Shown: positions 53,355-62,947 of the stretch, one piece after another | How positions within the stretch are numbered: the first letter of the stretch is position 1 | How the letters are laid out: each line of letters starts with the position of its first letter | Assembly: GCF_000262305.1 (NCBI RefSeq) | Contig: NC_017910.1 | Coordinates: 1,922,001 to 1,986,000, forward strand | Direction: 5' to 3' | Length of the DNA: 64,000 nt | Source of the DNA: Shimwellia blattae DSM 4481 = NBRC 105725 | GTDB lineage: Bacteria; Pseudomonadota; Gammaproteobacteria; Enterobacterales; Enterobacteriaceae | Made by a program: the position numbers and the translations under genes | Notes under the pieces: model-generated | What the model was told of the DNA's origin: nothing | Seen by the model: the letters and a program-made list of their open reading frames with translations, nothing else | The model's database searches: none

Positions 53355-53621
53355 CCTGATCCCCTTTGTTCATTATTCCCGCGCGTGCGGTGCACCGTGC
53401 GCGGGATTTATCATAAAAGCGGATTGATTAACAAATCCGCAATTTATATTGGCGCGCTATCCGGGCTTTTGATATTTTCCGGCAGAACACCCCTCGGTTG
53501 TCAGACCATCCGGCAGGTTATTTTCAGAGCACACTAACCGGAATAGCGCGATAAAAGAGACCGGTGTCATCACAATAAGCTGGCCTGAGCCAGTAATAAT
53601 AATGACCGGAGTAACAACACA

Positions 53622-55256
53622 ATGACCATCATCACCACCAGAAACACCCTCAGCGCAGCGGTGCTGCTGGCGCTGTTTGCCAGTAGCGCCACCCAGGCTG
53701 CCCGGGTTGTGCAAGGGGTAAGCCTTGCAGAGCAACAAACCATCGTCCGCAATAATGGCTCAGAGCCACAGTCACTGGATCCGGGCAAGATAGAAGGGGT
53801 GCCGGAGGCAAACCTGAGCCGCGATTTATTTGAGGGGCTGGTGATTTCTGACCCGATGACCGGTCACCCGATCCCGGGGGTTGCTGAACGCTGGGAAAAT
53901 AAAGACTTTAAAGTCTGGACGTTCCACCTGCGTAAAGAGGCCAAATGGTCAAACGGCGAGCCGGTGACCGCCCGGGACTTTGTCTACAGCTGGCAGCGCC
54001 TGGTGGATCCGGCAACCGCATCCCCCTATGCCAGCTACCCGCAGTACGGCCATATCCTGAATGTGGATGCGATTATTGAAGGGAAAAAACCGCCCGCGGA
54101 GCTGGGGGTCAAGGCGCTGGATGACCACACCCTGGAGGTGACCCTCAGCGAGCCGGTGCCGTACTTTTATAAGCTGCTGGTTAACCCGGCCATGTCGCCG
54201 GTCTATCAGCCGGCGGTGGAAAAGTGGGGCGAGAAGTGGACCCAGCCCGCAAATATCGTCACCAACGGTGCCTATCTTTTAAAAGACTGGGTGGTGAATG
54301 AACGCATCGTCATGGTGCGCAACCCCCAATACTGGGATAACGCCAGCACCGTGGTGAACCAGGTGACCTACCTGCCGATATCCTCTGAAGTCACAGACGT
54401 TAACCGCTACCGCAGCGGCGAAATCGACATGACCTATAACAGCATGCCCATTGAGCTGTTCCAGAAGCTGAAAAAAGAGATCCCCGACCAGGTCCACGTT
54501 GACCCCTATCTCTGCACCTATTATTACGAGATTAATAACCAGAAGGCGCCGTTTACCGACGCACGGGTGCGCACCGCACTCAAGCTGGGCCTTGATCGCG
54601 ATATCATCGTGAATAAAGTCAAAGCGCAGGGGGATTTACCCGCCTTCGGCTTTACCCCGCCATATACGGATGGCGCCAGCCTGACCCGGCCGGAGTGGTT
54701 CTCCTGGAGCCAGGACAAGCGCAATGCGGAAGCAAAAAAATTGCTGGCCGAAGCCGGATACGGTGAGGGCAAACCGCTGAGTTTTAATTTGCTGTATAAC
54801 TCTTCGGATTTGCATAAAAAACTGGCGATTGCCGCGGCTTCCGTCTGGAAGAAAAACCTCGGGGTGAATGTGAAGCTGGAAAACCAGGAGTGGAAAACCT
54901 TCCTCGATACCCGCCATCAGGGCAATTTTGATGTGGCCCGGGCCGGATGGTGCGCCGACTATAACGAGCCAAGCTCGTTCCTGAATATGATGCTCTCCGG
55001 TAACTCCCTTAACACGCCACATTATAACAGCCCGATCTTTGACCGTATTATGGCGGAAACCCTGAAAGTGACGGATGAATCTCAGCGCGCGGATCTCTAT
55101 AATAAGGCCGAGCAACAGCTGGATAAAGATTCAGTAATAGTACCGGTGTATTACTACGTGAATGCCCGTCTGGTGAAGCCCTGGGTGGGGGGATACTCCG
55201 GTAAAGACCCGATGGATAATATTTACACAAAAAATCTATATATTATTAAACACTAA
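53622..55256 (+). CDS. oppA: Periplasmic oligopeptide-binding protein OppA
   Basis: 544 residues (E. coli 543). Signal peptide with cleavage expected after SSATQA, about residue 26. SBP family 5 signatures are LDPGKIEGVPEANLSRDLFE and WSNGEPVTARDFVYSWQRLV. OppA binds peptides of two to five residues with little side-chain preference and delivers them to OppBCDF. It precedes oppB by 85 bp with a hairpin between, which usually gives more OppA than transporter. In E. coli its mRNA is repressed by the sRNA GcvB. Confidence 0.97.
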   Translation: MTIITTRNTLSAAVLLALFASSATQAARVVQGVSLAEQQTIVRNNGSEPQSLDPGKIEGVPEANLSRDLFEGLVISDPMTGHPIPGVAERWENKDFKVWTFHLRKEAKWSNGEPVTARDFVYSWQRLVDPATASPYASYPQYGHILNVDAIIEGKKPPAELGVKALDDHTLEVTLSEPVPYFYKLLVNPAMSPVYQPAVEKWGEKWTQPANIVTNGAYLLKDWVVNERIVMVRNPQYWDNASTVVNQVTYLPISSEVTDVNRYRSGEIDMTYNSMPIELFQKLKKEIPDQVHVDPYLCTYYYEINNQKAPFTDARVRTALKLGLDRDIIVNKVKAQGDLPAFGFTPPYTDGASLTRPEWFSWSQDKRNAEAKKLLAEAGYGEGKPLSFNLLYNSSDLHKKLAIAAASVWKKNLGVNVKLENQEWKTFLDTRHQGNFDVARAGWCADYNEPSSFLNMMLSGNSLNTPHYNSPIFDRIMAETLKVTDESQRADLYNKAEQQLDKDSVIVPVYYYVNARLVKPWVGGYSGKDPMDNIYTKNLYIIKH

Positions 55257-55265
55257 TGGCAAAAC

Positions 55266-55291
55266 GCGGGACGGTAAAACAGCCGTCCCGC
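55266..55291 (+). terminator. oppA-oppB intergenic hairpin
   Basis: Perfect 9-bp stem GCGGGACGG / CCGTCCCGC with an eight-base loop, 9 bp after oppA, followed by a weak T-rich stretch. Probably a partial terminator or mRNA stabiliser that sets higher OppA levels. Confidence 0.65.
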
Positions 55292-55341
55292 TGTGTCTTA
55301 TTTAACCAGCATGGCAAAGGCACTGCCAGAAGGTATAAGCA

Positions 55342-56262
55342 ATGTTAAAATTTATTCTACGCCGCTGTCTGGAAGCGATCCCGACACTGTTTATTTTGAT
55401 AACCATTTCTTTCTTCATGATGCGCCTGGCCCCGGGAAGCCCCTTTACCGGTGAGCGTAACTTACCGCCGGAAGTGATGGCGAATATTGAAGCAAAATAT
55501 CATCTTAATGACCCCATCATGACCCAGTATGTTAATTATCTGAAACAGCTGGCCCACGGGGATTTTGGCCCGTCATTTAAATATAAAGATTTTAGCGTTA
55601 ACGATCTGGTTGCCACGGCGTTTCCCGTTTCGGCAAAACTGGGGGCGGCGGCCTTTTTACTGGCGGTTATCTTCGGGGTCAGCGCCGGGGTCATTGCCGC
55701 CCTGAAGCAAAACAGCGGGTGGGATTACACGGTGATGGGGTTTGCCATGACCGGGGTGGTTATCCCGAGTTTTGTGGTAGCCCCCCTGTTAGTGCTGATA
55801 TTCTCCATTACCCTCAGGTGGTTACCCGGCGGTGGCTGGAACGGCGGGGCGCTGAAATTTATGATCTTACCCATGGTCGCGCTGTCTCTGGCGTATATTG
55901 CCAGCATCGCCCGTATTACCCGGGGCTCGATGATTGAAGTGCTGCACGCGAACTTTATCCGCACGGCCCGGGCCAAGGGGCTGCCGATGCGGCGCATTAT
56001 TTTGCGCCATGCCCTGAAACCGGCGCTGTTGCCGGTACTCTCCTATATGGGGCCGGCCTTTGTGGGGATTATTACCGGCTCAATGGTGATTGAAACGATT
56101 TATGGCCTGCCGGGTATTGGCCAGCTGTTCGTTAACGGGGCACTGAACCGTGACTACTCCCTGGTGCTCAGCCTGACTATCCTGGTCGGCGCCCTGACGA
56201 TTTTATTTAACGCGGTGGTTGATGTGCTCTATGCGGTCATCGATCCGAAAATTCGCTACTGA
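55342..56262 (+). CDS. oppB: Oligopeptide ABC transporter permease OppB
   Basis: 306 residues, E. coli length. Six membrane helices; N terminus MLKFILRRCLEAIPTLFILI typical of DppB/OppB permeases. The coupling-helix motif that docks on the ATPases is FIRTARAKGLPMRRIILRHA near residue 210. It forms the channel with OppC. Confidence 0.97.
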   Translation: MLKFILRRCLEAIPTLFILITISFFMMRLAPGSPFTGERNLPPEVMANIEAKYHLNDPIMTQYVNYLKQLAHGDFGPSFKYKDFSVNDLVATAFPVSAKLGAAAFLLAVIFGVSAGVIAALKQNSGWDYTVMGFAMTGVVIPSFVVAPLLVLIFSITLRWLPGGGWNGGALKFMILPMVALSLAYIASIARITRGSMIEVLHANFIRTARAKGLPMRRIILRHALKPALLPVLSYMGPAFVGIITGSMVIETIYGLPGIGQLFVNGALNRDYSLVLSLTILVGALTILFNAVVDVLYAVIDPKIRY

Positions 56263-56274
56263 TCCGGAGCAGCC

Positions 56275-57189
56275 ATGTTGATGAGCAAAAAAAACAGCGC
56301 GGCGCTGGAAAACTTCACCGGCCAGCTGGATATCGAAGGGCGCAGCCTGTGGCAGGATGCCTGGCGGCGGTTTATTCACAACCGGGCGGCGATGATAAGC
56401 CTGGTGATCCTCGGCACTATCGGGCTGTTTGTGATCCTGGCACCGCTGCTGTCGGCATTCAGTTACTTTGATACGGACTGGGGTATGATGTCGGGCGCAC
56501 CGGATCTGGAGTCCGGGCACTATTTTGGCACTGACTCTTCCGGCCGGGATCTGCTGGTGCGGGTGGCCATTGGCGGGCGCATCTCCCTGATGGTGGGGCT
56601 TGCCGCGGCGCTGGTGGCCGTTGTGGTTGGCACGCTGTACGGCGCGTTATCCGGCTATCTGGGCGGGAAAACCGACGCAGCAATGATGCGCCTGCTGGAG
56701 ATCCTCAACTCCTTTCCGTTTATGTTTTTTGTGATCCTGCTGGTGACCTTCTTCGGGCAGAACATGCTGCTGATTTTTGTCGCCATTGGCATGGTCTCCT
56801 GGCTGGATATGGCGCGTATTGTGCGCGGCCAGACCCTGAGCCTGAAGCGCAAAGAGTTTATTGAGGCCGCCCAGGTGGGCGGCGTCTCAACCGCCAGAAT
56901 AGTGATGCGCCACATTGTGCCGAACGTCCTTGGGGTGGTGGTGGTGTACGCCTCGCTGCTGGTGCCGGGCATGATCCTGTTTGAATCCTTCCTGAGCTTC
57001 CTTGGCCTCGGGACTCAGGAGCCCCTGAGCAGCTGGGGGGCCTTATTAAGCGACGGCGCAAACTCCATGGAGGTCTCCCCCTGGCTGCTGATGTTCCCGG
57101 CCGCCTTCCTGGTGGTGACACTGTTTTGTTTTAATTTTATCGGCGATGGCCTGCGCGACGCCCTCGACCCGAAAAACCGCCCGGAGTGA
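56275..57189 (+). CDS. oppC: Oligopeptide ABC transporter permease OppC
   Basis: 304 residues (E. coli 302). The ATG at 56275 has GGAG six bases upstream; an ATG two codons later is possible. An N-terminal cytoplasmic extension (LDIEGRSLWQDAWRRFIHNR) precedes six membrane helices. The coupling motif EFIEAAQVGGVSTARIVMRH is near residue 200. Starts 12 bp after oppB. Confidence 0.97.
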   Translation: MLMSKKNSAALENFTGQLDIEGRSLWQDAWRRFIHNRAAMISLVILGTIGLFVILAPLLSAFSYFDTDWGMMSGAPDLESGHYFGTDSSGRDLLVRVAIGGRISLMVGLAAALVAVVVGTLYGALSGYLGGKTDAAMMRLLEILNSFPFMFFVILLVTFFGQNMLLIFVAIGMVSWLDMARIVRGQTLSLKRKEFIEAAQVGGVSTARIVMRHIVPNVLGVVVVYASLLVPGMILFESFLSFLGLGTQEPLSSWGALLSDGANSMEVSPWLLMFPAAFLVVTLFCFNFIGDGLRDALDPKNRPE

Positions 57190-57194
57190 CGATA

Positions 57195-58178
57195 ATGACC
57201 CATACCACTGAACCGGCACTGCTGGATGTCCGGGATCTGCGGGTAACCTTCCGCACCCAGGACGGGGAGGTGACCGCAGTCAACAATCTTAACTTCTCGC
57301 TGCGCGCCGGGGAGACCCTGGGGATTGTCGGGGAGTCCGGCTCCGGAAAATCCCAGACCGCCTTCGCCCTGATGGGGTTACTGGCCGCCAACGGGCAGCC
57401 GGGCGGCTCCGCCCGCTTTAACGGGCGCGAAATCCTCAACCTGCCGGAGCGCGAGCTCAACCGGCTGCGGGCTGAGCAGATAGCCATGATCTTCCAGGAT
57501 CCGATGACCTCACTGAACCCCTACATGCGGGTGGGTGAACAGCTTATGGAAGTGCTGATGCTGCATAAAAAAGTCAGCAAAGCCGAGGCGTTCGAAGCTG
57601 CCGTACAGATGCTGGACGCAGTCAAAATGCCGGAGGCCCGCAAGAGAATGCGCATGTACCCCCACGAGTTTTCAGGCGGTATGCGCCAGCGGGTCATGAT
57701 TGCGATGGCGCTACTGTGCCGCCCCAGGCTACTGATTGCCGATGAGCCGACCACGGCCCTGGATGTGACGGTGCAGGCACAGATAATGACACTGCTTGGC
57801 GAGCTGCAGCGCGAGTTTAACACCGCAATCATTATGATAACCCACGATCTGGGGGTGGTGGCCGGGATCTGTGACAAGGTGCTGGTGATGTACGCCGGGC
57901 GCACCATGGAGTACGGCAGCGCCCGGGATATTTTCTACCAGCCAGCCCACCCGTATTCTGCCGGGCTGCTGCGCGCCGTGCCCCGGCTGGACAGCGAAGC
58001 GGCGGAGCTGCAAACCATTGCCGGTAACCCGCCAGACTTACTGCACCTTCCCGGCGGTTGCCCGTTCCAGCCACGTTGCCCGTATAGCCGCGACGAGTGC
58101 CACAAGGTGCCGCCGCTGACGGAATTCGGCGCAGGGCGCCTGCGCGCCTGCTTCAGAGCCCCGGAGGAGATAGTATGA
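57195..58178 (+). CDS. oppD: Oligopeptide ABC transporter ATPase OppD
   Basis: 327 residues from the ATG at 57195 (GGAG eight bases upstream; a GTG at 57186 overlaps oppC). Walker A GESGSGKSQTAFALMG, signature FSGGMRQRVMIAMAL, Walker B LLIADEPTTALDVT and the switch histidine in MITHDLGVVAGI. The C-terminal oligopeptide-transporter domain has cysteines (CPFQPRCPYSRDEC) that bind an iron-sulfur cluster in related proteins. Forms the ATPase pair with OppF. Confidence 0.97.
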   Translation: MTHTTEPALLDVRDLRVTFRTQDGEVTAVNNLNFSLRAGETLGIVGESGSGKSQTAFALMGLLAANGQPGGSARFNGREILNLPERELNRLRAEQIAMIFQDPMTSLNPYMRVGEQLMEVLMLHKKVSKAEAFEAAVQMLDAVKMPEARKRMRMYPHEFSGGMRQRVMIAMALLCRPRLLIADEPTTALDVTVQAQIMTLLGELQREFNTAIIMITHDLGVVAGICDKVLVMYAGRTMEYGSARDIFYQPAHPYSAGLLRAVPRLDSEAAELQTIAGNPPDLLHLPGGCPFQPRCPYSRDECHKVPPLTEFGAGRLRACFRAPEEIV

Positions 58179-59176
58179 ATAGCACACCAGAGCAGGAGCT
58201 GCTGCTGGAGGTGACGGACTTAAAAGTTCACTTCGCGGTCAGAGACGACAAACAGTGGTTCTGGCAGCCCGCCAGAATGCTCAAAGCGGTAGACGGGGTC
58301 ACGCTGCGCCTGTACGCCGGTGAAACCCTGGGGGTTGTCGGGGAGTCGGGGTGCGGTAAATCCACCTTTGCCCGGGCGATTATTGGTCTGGTGAAGGCCT
58401 CCGGGGGCACCGCCACCTGGCTTGGGAAAGATCTTCCAGGTATGACCCCCGCCGAGTGGCGCGAGGCCAGGCGCGATATTCAGATGATTTTCCAGGATCC
58501 GCTGGCCTCACTGAACCCGCGCATGACCATCGGCGATATTATCGCCGAGCCGCTGCGCACCTATCACCCGCACATGCCCCGCCGGGAAGTGCAGGACAAG
58601 GTCAAAGCCATGATGCTGAAAGTGGGGCTGCTGCCAAATCTGGTGAACCGCTATCCTCATGAGTTTTCCGGCGGGCAGTGCCAGCGTATTGGTATTGCCC
58701 GGGCGCTTATCCTCGAACCCCGGCTGATTATCTGCGATGAGCCCGTATCGGCGCTGGATGTGTCAATCCAGGCCCAGGTCGTGAACCTGCTGCGCCAGCT
58801 GCAGCGGGAAATGGGCCTGGCGCTGATTTTTATTGCCCACGATCTGGCGGTGGTAAAGCATATTTCCGACCGGGTGCTGGTGATGTACCTCGGCCAGGGG
58901 GTGGAGCAGGGAAGCTGTGACGCGGTCTACCGTAACCCGCAGCATCCGTATACCCGGGCGTTAATGTCCGCCGTGCCGCTGCCGGATCCGGATCGCGAAA
59001 AGCAAAAAACGGTCCAGTTGCTGGAAGGGGAGCTCCCCTCACCAATTAACCCCCCGTCGGGCTGTGTTTTTCGTACCCGCTGCCCGCTTGCCGGGCCGGA
59101 ATGTTCCCAAACCCGGCCGCAACTGGAAGGGAATTTTCACCATGCGGTAGCCTGCCTGAAAGCAGAGCCGCTATAA
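58175..59176 (+). CDS. oppF: Oligopeptide ABC transporter ATPase OppF
   Basis: 333 residues (E. coli 334) from the ATG at 58175, which overlaps the oppD stop by four bases and has GGAGGAGA upstream. Walker A GESGCGKSTFARAIIG, signature FSGGQCQRIGIARAL, Walker B LIICDEPVSALDVS and H-loop FIAHDLAVVKHI. C-terminal cysteines CVFRTRCPLAGPEC match the OppD region. Last gene of oppABCDF. Confidence 0.97.
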   Translation: MNSTPEQELLLEVTDLKVHFAVRDDKQWFWQPARMLKAVDGVTLRLYAGETLGVVGESGCGKSTFARAIIGLVKASGGTATWLGKDLPGMTPAEWREARRDIQMIFQDPLASLNPRMTIGDIIAEPLRTYHPHMPRREVQDKVKAMMLKVGLLPNLVNRYPHEFSGGQCQRIGIARALILEPRLIICDEPVSALDVSIQAQVVNLLRQLQREMGLALIFIAHDLAVVKHISDRVLVMYLGQGVEQGSCDAVYRNPQHPYTRALMSAVPLPDPDREKQKTVQLLEGELPSPINPPSGCVFRTRCPLAGPECSQTRPQLEGNFHHAVACLKAEPL

Positions 59177-59322
59177 TCCCGGTGCTGCCCTGTTCTGCAG
59201 CGTCCAGTAGCCCGATATTTACGAGCCACTGTGCATACCGGCCCTGAGCCGGTTGTCAGCGACACCCGGCCGTTCCCCGGTCCGGGTGTTATGTTAACTG
59301 GCTTGTTCATTGTGAGGTGCCT

Positions 59323-60162
59323 GTGCCCGGAACCCGCCGGACGCTGCGTCAGCGTTCTTACGATATATTGCTTGATCAGACCAGCCCCCATAACCGCCGG
59401 TTTGAGATAGCTTTCGGGGTGCTCGATATTCTGAGCGTGCTGGTTATTTTCCTCGAAACCGGGCTGGCATCCGGCCCCGGTACTCTGCTGGCCCGCACCC
59501 ATCTCTTTGAATGGGCAGAGCTGTTCTTTACCCTGGCATTCAGCATTGAGTATCTGCTGCGCGTTATCAGTACGCCGCGGCCATGGCGCTATATTTTCAG
59601 TTTCTGGGGATTTGTCGACCTGGCGACCACTATTCCGCTGTATGTGTTCTGGCTGTGGCCGGAGATAGGGGCGGAGTATGTGTCGGTCTGGCGCGCCATG
59701 CGGGCTATCCGCGCCCTGCGGATCATGAAGCTACTGCGCCTGATGCCGACCCTGAACAGTTTCTGGCAGGCGGTGCTGGAGGCCAGGCACCAGCTGTTTT
59801 TATTCTACTTTTTTATCGGCATTGTCATGGTGGTGGCCGGTTCGCTGATGTACGGCATTGAGGGGCCTGCCCATGGTTTTACCTCCCTTGGGGTGGCGGT
59901 CTACTGGGCGATAGTCACGGTCACGACGGTGGGTTACGGAGATATCGCGCCGCACACCACTGCCGGGCGCATTGTGTCATCGATACTGATCCTGATTGGT
60001 TACTCGGTGATTGCCATTCCTACCGGCTTAATTACCGCCCAGGTCACCCGTGATATAGAAAACCGCCGCCACTCCCGGGCCTGTGTGCACTGTAACCACG
60101 CAGGGCACGACAGTAACGCCCGGTTTTGTAAATGCTGCGGGCACCGGTTACCGGTGCGCTGA
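59323..60162 (+). CDS. Voltage-gated-type potassium channel with C-terminal zinc ribbon
   Basis: 279 residues from a GTG at 59323, with GAGG just upstream; a GTG at 59317 is the alternative. Six membrane segments: the S4-like helix has regularly spaced arginines (WRAMRAIRALRIMKLLRLMP) and the pore carries the K+ selectivity filter TVTTVGYGD before the last helix. The tail has four cysteines in CVHC and CKCC arrangements (CVHCNHAGHDSNARFCKCCG), a zinc-ribbon-like end not present in E. coli Kch, which has a large RCK domain instead. It lies between oppF and yciU; kch is absent from its usual place. Ion selectivity is inferred from the filter. Confidence 0.85.
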   Translation: MPGTRRTLRQRSYDILLDQTSPHNRRFEIAFGVLDILSVLVIFLETGLASGPGTLLARTHLFEWAELFFTLAFSIEYLLRVISTPRPWRYIFSFWGFVDLATTIPLYVFWLWPEIGAEYVSVWRAMRAIRALRIMKLLRLMPTLNSFWQAVLEARHQLFLFYFFIGIVMVVAGSLMYGIEGPAHGFTSLGVAVYWAIVTVTTVGYGDIAPHTTAGRIVSSILILIGYSVIAIPTGLITAQVTRDIENRRHSRACVHCNHAGHDSNARFCKCCGHRLPVR

Positions 60163-60175
60163 GAAGGGAAACCCG

Positions 60176-60200
60176 CCGCCAGCTGCAGGTGCGCTGGCGG
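60176..60200. terminator. Hairpin between the K+ channel gene and yciU
   Basis: CCGCCAGC / GCTGGCGG, an 8-bp perfect stem in the 43-bp gap between convergent genes. T-runs are weak. Confidence 0.4.
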
Positions 60201-60205
60201 TTAGC

Positions 60206-60535
60206 TTATTCACGCCACAGGATATGGCAAATTTTATGGTCTTTGTCGCGGCATAACAGCACCCGGGCGAAGATATCGTTCAGCTCGCCGCCGTCGGTCT
60301 CTGCAAGGCCAATGACCACCTCGGCAAAAAAGTCCGGGTTAAGGTCAAAATCCACATGTTCTGCCCAGTCTTCTGCCGGGTCGAAGAGCTCGGCGCCGCC
60401 GCGCTCTTCAAACTGCAGGTTAAACAGAATAATGTCGGCAGGATCCAGATTATCCGGCGCCAGTTCGAGGAAGATATCGTAGGCCTGCTCCAGAGTTTCA
60501 TCTTCGGTCAGGCGGTTATTCAGATCCATATCCAT
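60206..60535 (-). CDS. yciU: YciU, UPF0263 acidic protein
   Basis: 109 residues, as in E. coli, from the ATG at 60535 (MDMDLNNRLTEDETLEQAYD). Very acidic, with ERGGAELFDPAEDWAEHVDF; structural work on relatives suggests a dsDNA-mimic-like surface, but function is not settled. It follows clsA on the same strand, 37 bp away. Confidence 0.94.
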   Translation of the reverse strand: MDMDLNNRLTEDETLEQAYDIFLELAPDNLDPADIILFNLQFEERGGAELFDPAEDWAEHVDFDLNPDFFAEVVIGLAETDGGELNDIFARVLLCRDKDHKICHILWRE

Positions 60536-60572
60536 GTTGGTTACCACATCAGTCGATAATTGTGCGCACGTT

Positions 60573-62033
60573 TTACAGCAACGGGCTGAAGAAGTAAAAC
60601 AGACGCTCGGCAATTCGCTGCCACAGGGGGCGTTTTACCCACAGGCGCGCCTCAACCAGCCGGGAGCGGGAGATATAATCATCCTGCACCGCCCCCAGAT
60701 CGGCCCCAAAGCCCGCATCATCAATCACCAGGGTGATTTCAAAATTCAGCCATAAGCTGCGCATGTCCAGGTTAACGGTGCCCACCAGGCTGAGCTGGCT
60801 GTCTACCAGCACACTTTTGGTGTGCAGCAGCCCCCCTTCAAACTGGTAAATCTTCACCCCGGCTTCCAGCAGCTCGGTAAAAAATGCCCGGCTGGCCCAG
60901 CCCACCAGCACCGAGTCGTTCTTGCGCGGCACAATAATGCTGACATCCACCCCGCGCAGGGCGGCGGTACAGATGGCGTGCAGCAGATCGTCGCTGGGAA
61001 CAAAGTAGGGGGTGGTCATCACCAGCGATTCCCGGGCGGCGTAGATGGAGGTCAGCAGCGCCTGGTGAATCAGATCCTCCGGAAAGCCCGGGCCGGAGGC
61101 AATGGTCTGAATGGTGTGCCCGCTGGCCTCTTCAAAGGGCATGATATTCGCATCCGGCGGTGGGGGCAGAATGCGCTTGCCGGTTTCTATCTCCCAGTCG
61201 CAGGAGTAAACCACCCCCATCGAGGTGGCCACCGGGCCTTCCATACGCGCCATTACATCGATCCACTGGCCAACACCGGCATCCTGTTTAAAAAAGCGCG
61301 GGTCAACCATATTCATGCTGCCGGAATAGGCGATGTAGTTGTCGATCATCACCATTTTGCGGTGCTGGCGCAGATCCATACGGCGCAGGAAGACACGCAT
61401 CAGGTTAACTTTCAGGGCCTCGACCACTTCAATACCGGCGTTGCGCATAATGCTGGCCCAGGGGCTGCGAAAGAACGCCACGCTGCCTGCGGAGTCGAGC
61501 ATAAGGCGGCAGTGCACCCCGCGGCGCGCGGCCGCCATCAGGGATTCGGCCACCTGGTCTGCCAGCCCGCCGGGCTGCCAGATATAGAACACCATCTCAA
61601 TATTGTGGCGCGCCAGCTGAATATCGCGGATCAGCGCGTGCATCACATCGTCGGAGTCGGTCAGCAGCTGTAGCTGATTGCCCTTTACGCCGCCAATGCC
61701 CTGGCGCCGTTCACAAAGCTGGAATAACGACTCTGCCACTTCACTGCTTTCGGTGGCGAATATGCGTTTACAGGATTTTAAATCGTGCAGCCATTTCGCC
61801 GTGGAGGGCCACATGGCTCTGGCGCGCTCCGCCCGGCGCTTGCCGAGGTGCAGCTCACCGAATGATAAATAAGCGACGATCCCGACCAGCGGCAGAATAT
61901 AAATAATCAGCAGCCAGGCCATGGCGGAGGGGACTGCGCGTCTTTTCATTAAAATCCGCAGTGTCACACTGGCGATCAACAGCCAGTAGCCCAGGATGAG
62001 CAGCCAACTCACCACGGTGTAGAAGGTCGTCAT
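60573..62033 (-). CDS. clsA: Cardiolipin synthase A
   Basis: 486 residues, E. coli length. Joins two phosphatidylglycerol molecules into cardiolipin at the inner membrane. Two N-terminal membrane helices (residues 1-60), then the phospholipase D superfamily core with two HKD motifs: HRKMVMIDNYIAYSGSMNMV and HTKSVLVDSQLSLVGTVNLD. The C terminus RLFYFFSPLL is conserved. Divergent from yciY. Confidence 0.97.
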   Translation of the reverse strand: MTTFYTVVSWLLILGYWLLIASVTLRILMKRRAVPSAMAWLLIIYILPLVGIVAYLSFGELHLGKRRAERARAMWPSTAKWLHDLKSCKRIFATESSEVAESLFQLCERRQGIGGVKGNQLQLLTDSDDVMHALIRDIQLARHNIEMVFYIWQPGGLADQVAESLMAAARRGVHCRLMLDSAGSVAFFRSPWASIMRNAGIEVVEALKVNLMRVFLRRMDLRQHRKMVMIDNYIAYSGSMNMVDPRFFKQDAGVGQWIDVMARMEGPVATSMGVVYSCDWEIETGKRILPPPPDANIMPFEEASGHTIQTIASGPGFPEDLIHQALLTSIYAARESLVMTTPYFVPSDDLLHAICTAALRGVDVSIIVPRKNDSVLVGWASRAFFTELLEAGVKIYQFEGGLLHTKSVLVDSQLSLVGTVNLDMRSLWLNFEITLVIDDAGFGADLGAVQDDYISRSRLVEARLWVKRPLWQRIAERLFYFFSPLL

Positions 62034-62180
62034 ATTTCAAAAATCCTTTAGAAACCTTTTGTTAAGAGTGTACGCACAAGTCACAACTCCGGCTACCGGA
62101 AACTAAAACTCCGTAAAATGGCTGGCTCCGGTGAATGAGGGGTCTATAATGACGCGTCTGTTTCAATCACGAGCCGTAAT

Positions 62181-62354
62181 ATGAGACATAGTAGAAATGA
62201 GGTTGGACGCTGGCGGATGCAGCGTCAGGCCCAGCGCCGCAAGTCACGCTGGCTGGAAGCACAATCGCGCAGGAATATGCGCATTCATGCAATCCGCAAA
62301 TCTCTGGCAAGCCAGAAACGCAATTCCCTGCTGTTCGCTATCTACAATCTCTGA
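62181..62354 (+). CDS. yciY: YciY, small basic protein
   Basis: 57 codons, ATG at 62181 to TGA at 62352. The product begins MRHSRNEVGRWRMQRQAQRR and ends NSLLFAIYNL, matching the 57-residue E. coli YciY closely. It is strongly basic. Function unknown. It sits between clsA and yciI as in E. coli, on the strand opposite to both. Confidence 0.88.
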   Translation: MRHSRNEVGRWRMQRQAQRRKSRWLEAQSRRNMRIHAIRKSLASQKRNSLLFAIYNL

Positions 62355-62406
62355 TCTTCTGAAGGGTGCCGCCGGCGCCCTTCAGTGCATCACGCCGTCT
62401 GGCCGG

Positions 62407-62703
62407 TCAGAACACCTGCTTATAGGGCGTTACCCGTACTGTTTTATACACACCCGCTGCCTGGTAAGGATCGTCCTGGGCCCAGGACTGTGCCGCTTCC
62501 AGAGAGGCAAACTCCGCAATCACCGTAGAGCCGGTGAAGCCCGCTTTACCGGGATCGTTGCTGTCTACGGCAGGCATTGGCCCGGCGGTCAGCAGGCGGC
62601 CCTCATCACGCAAGAGTTGCAGGCGCGCCAGGTGAGCAGGGCGCACCGCCAGGCGTTTGTCCAGGGAATCAGGATGGTCTTCGGCGTAAATAACATACAG
62701 CAC
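62407..62703 (-). CDS. yciI: YciI-family protein
   Basis: 98 residues, E. coli length. YciI-like fold (dimeric ferredoxin-like) with conserved His and Asp in RPAHLARLQLLRDEGRLLTA and WAQDDPYQAAGVYKTV, the latter being the family's active-site-like region. Activity is not known for the enteric protein. It is divergent from tonB. Confidence 0.94.
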   Translation of the reverse strand: MLYVIYAEDHPDSLDKRLAVRPAHLARLQLLRDEGRLLTAGPMPAVDSNDPGKAGFTGSTVIAEFASLEAAQSWAQDDPYQAAGVYKTVRVTPYKQVF

Positions 62704-62879
62704 GATAAAAACTCCTTTGATAACGGGTAGGTGGATAACGTAACGGATAAGTGAATTACGTTAGGGGAATCGCCAGCGGACTGCAACGGTAAAGATGGTG
62801 GCGGGGGCAAATACATCATATTCCGTACTAAAAAACAGCACTTACCGGTATATATCCACCAGAGTACGGCTGGCTTGTT

Positions 62880-62898
62880 GAATATGATTGCTATTTGC
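62880..62898 (+). promoter_or_regulatory. Fur box in the tonB promoter
   Basis: GAATATGATTGCTATTTGC matches 11 of 19 positions of the Fur consensus and is identical to the Fur-site region I recall upstream of E. coli tonB. It lies 50 bp before the tonB start, consistent with iron repression. Confidence 0.7.
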
Positions 62899-62947
62899 AT
62901 TTAGAATGCAGGCTGTCCTTTTGCCGATTGAATTGATTATGACTGTC

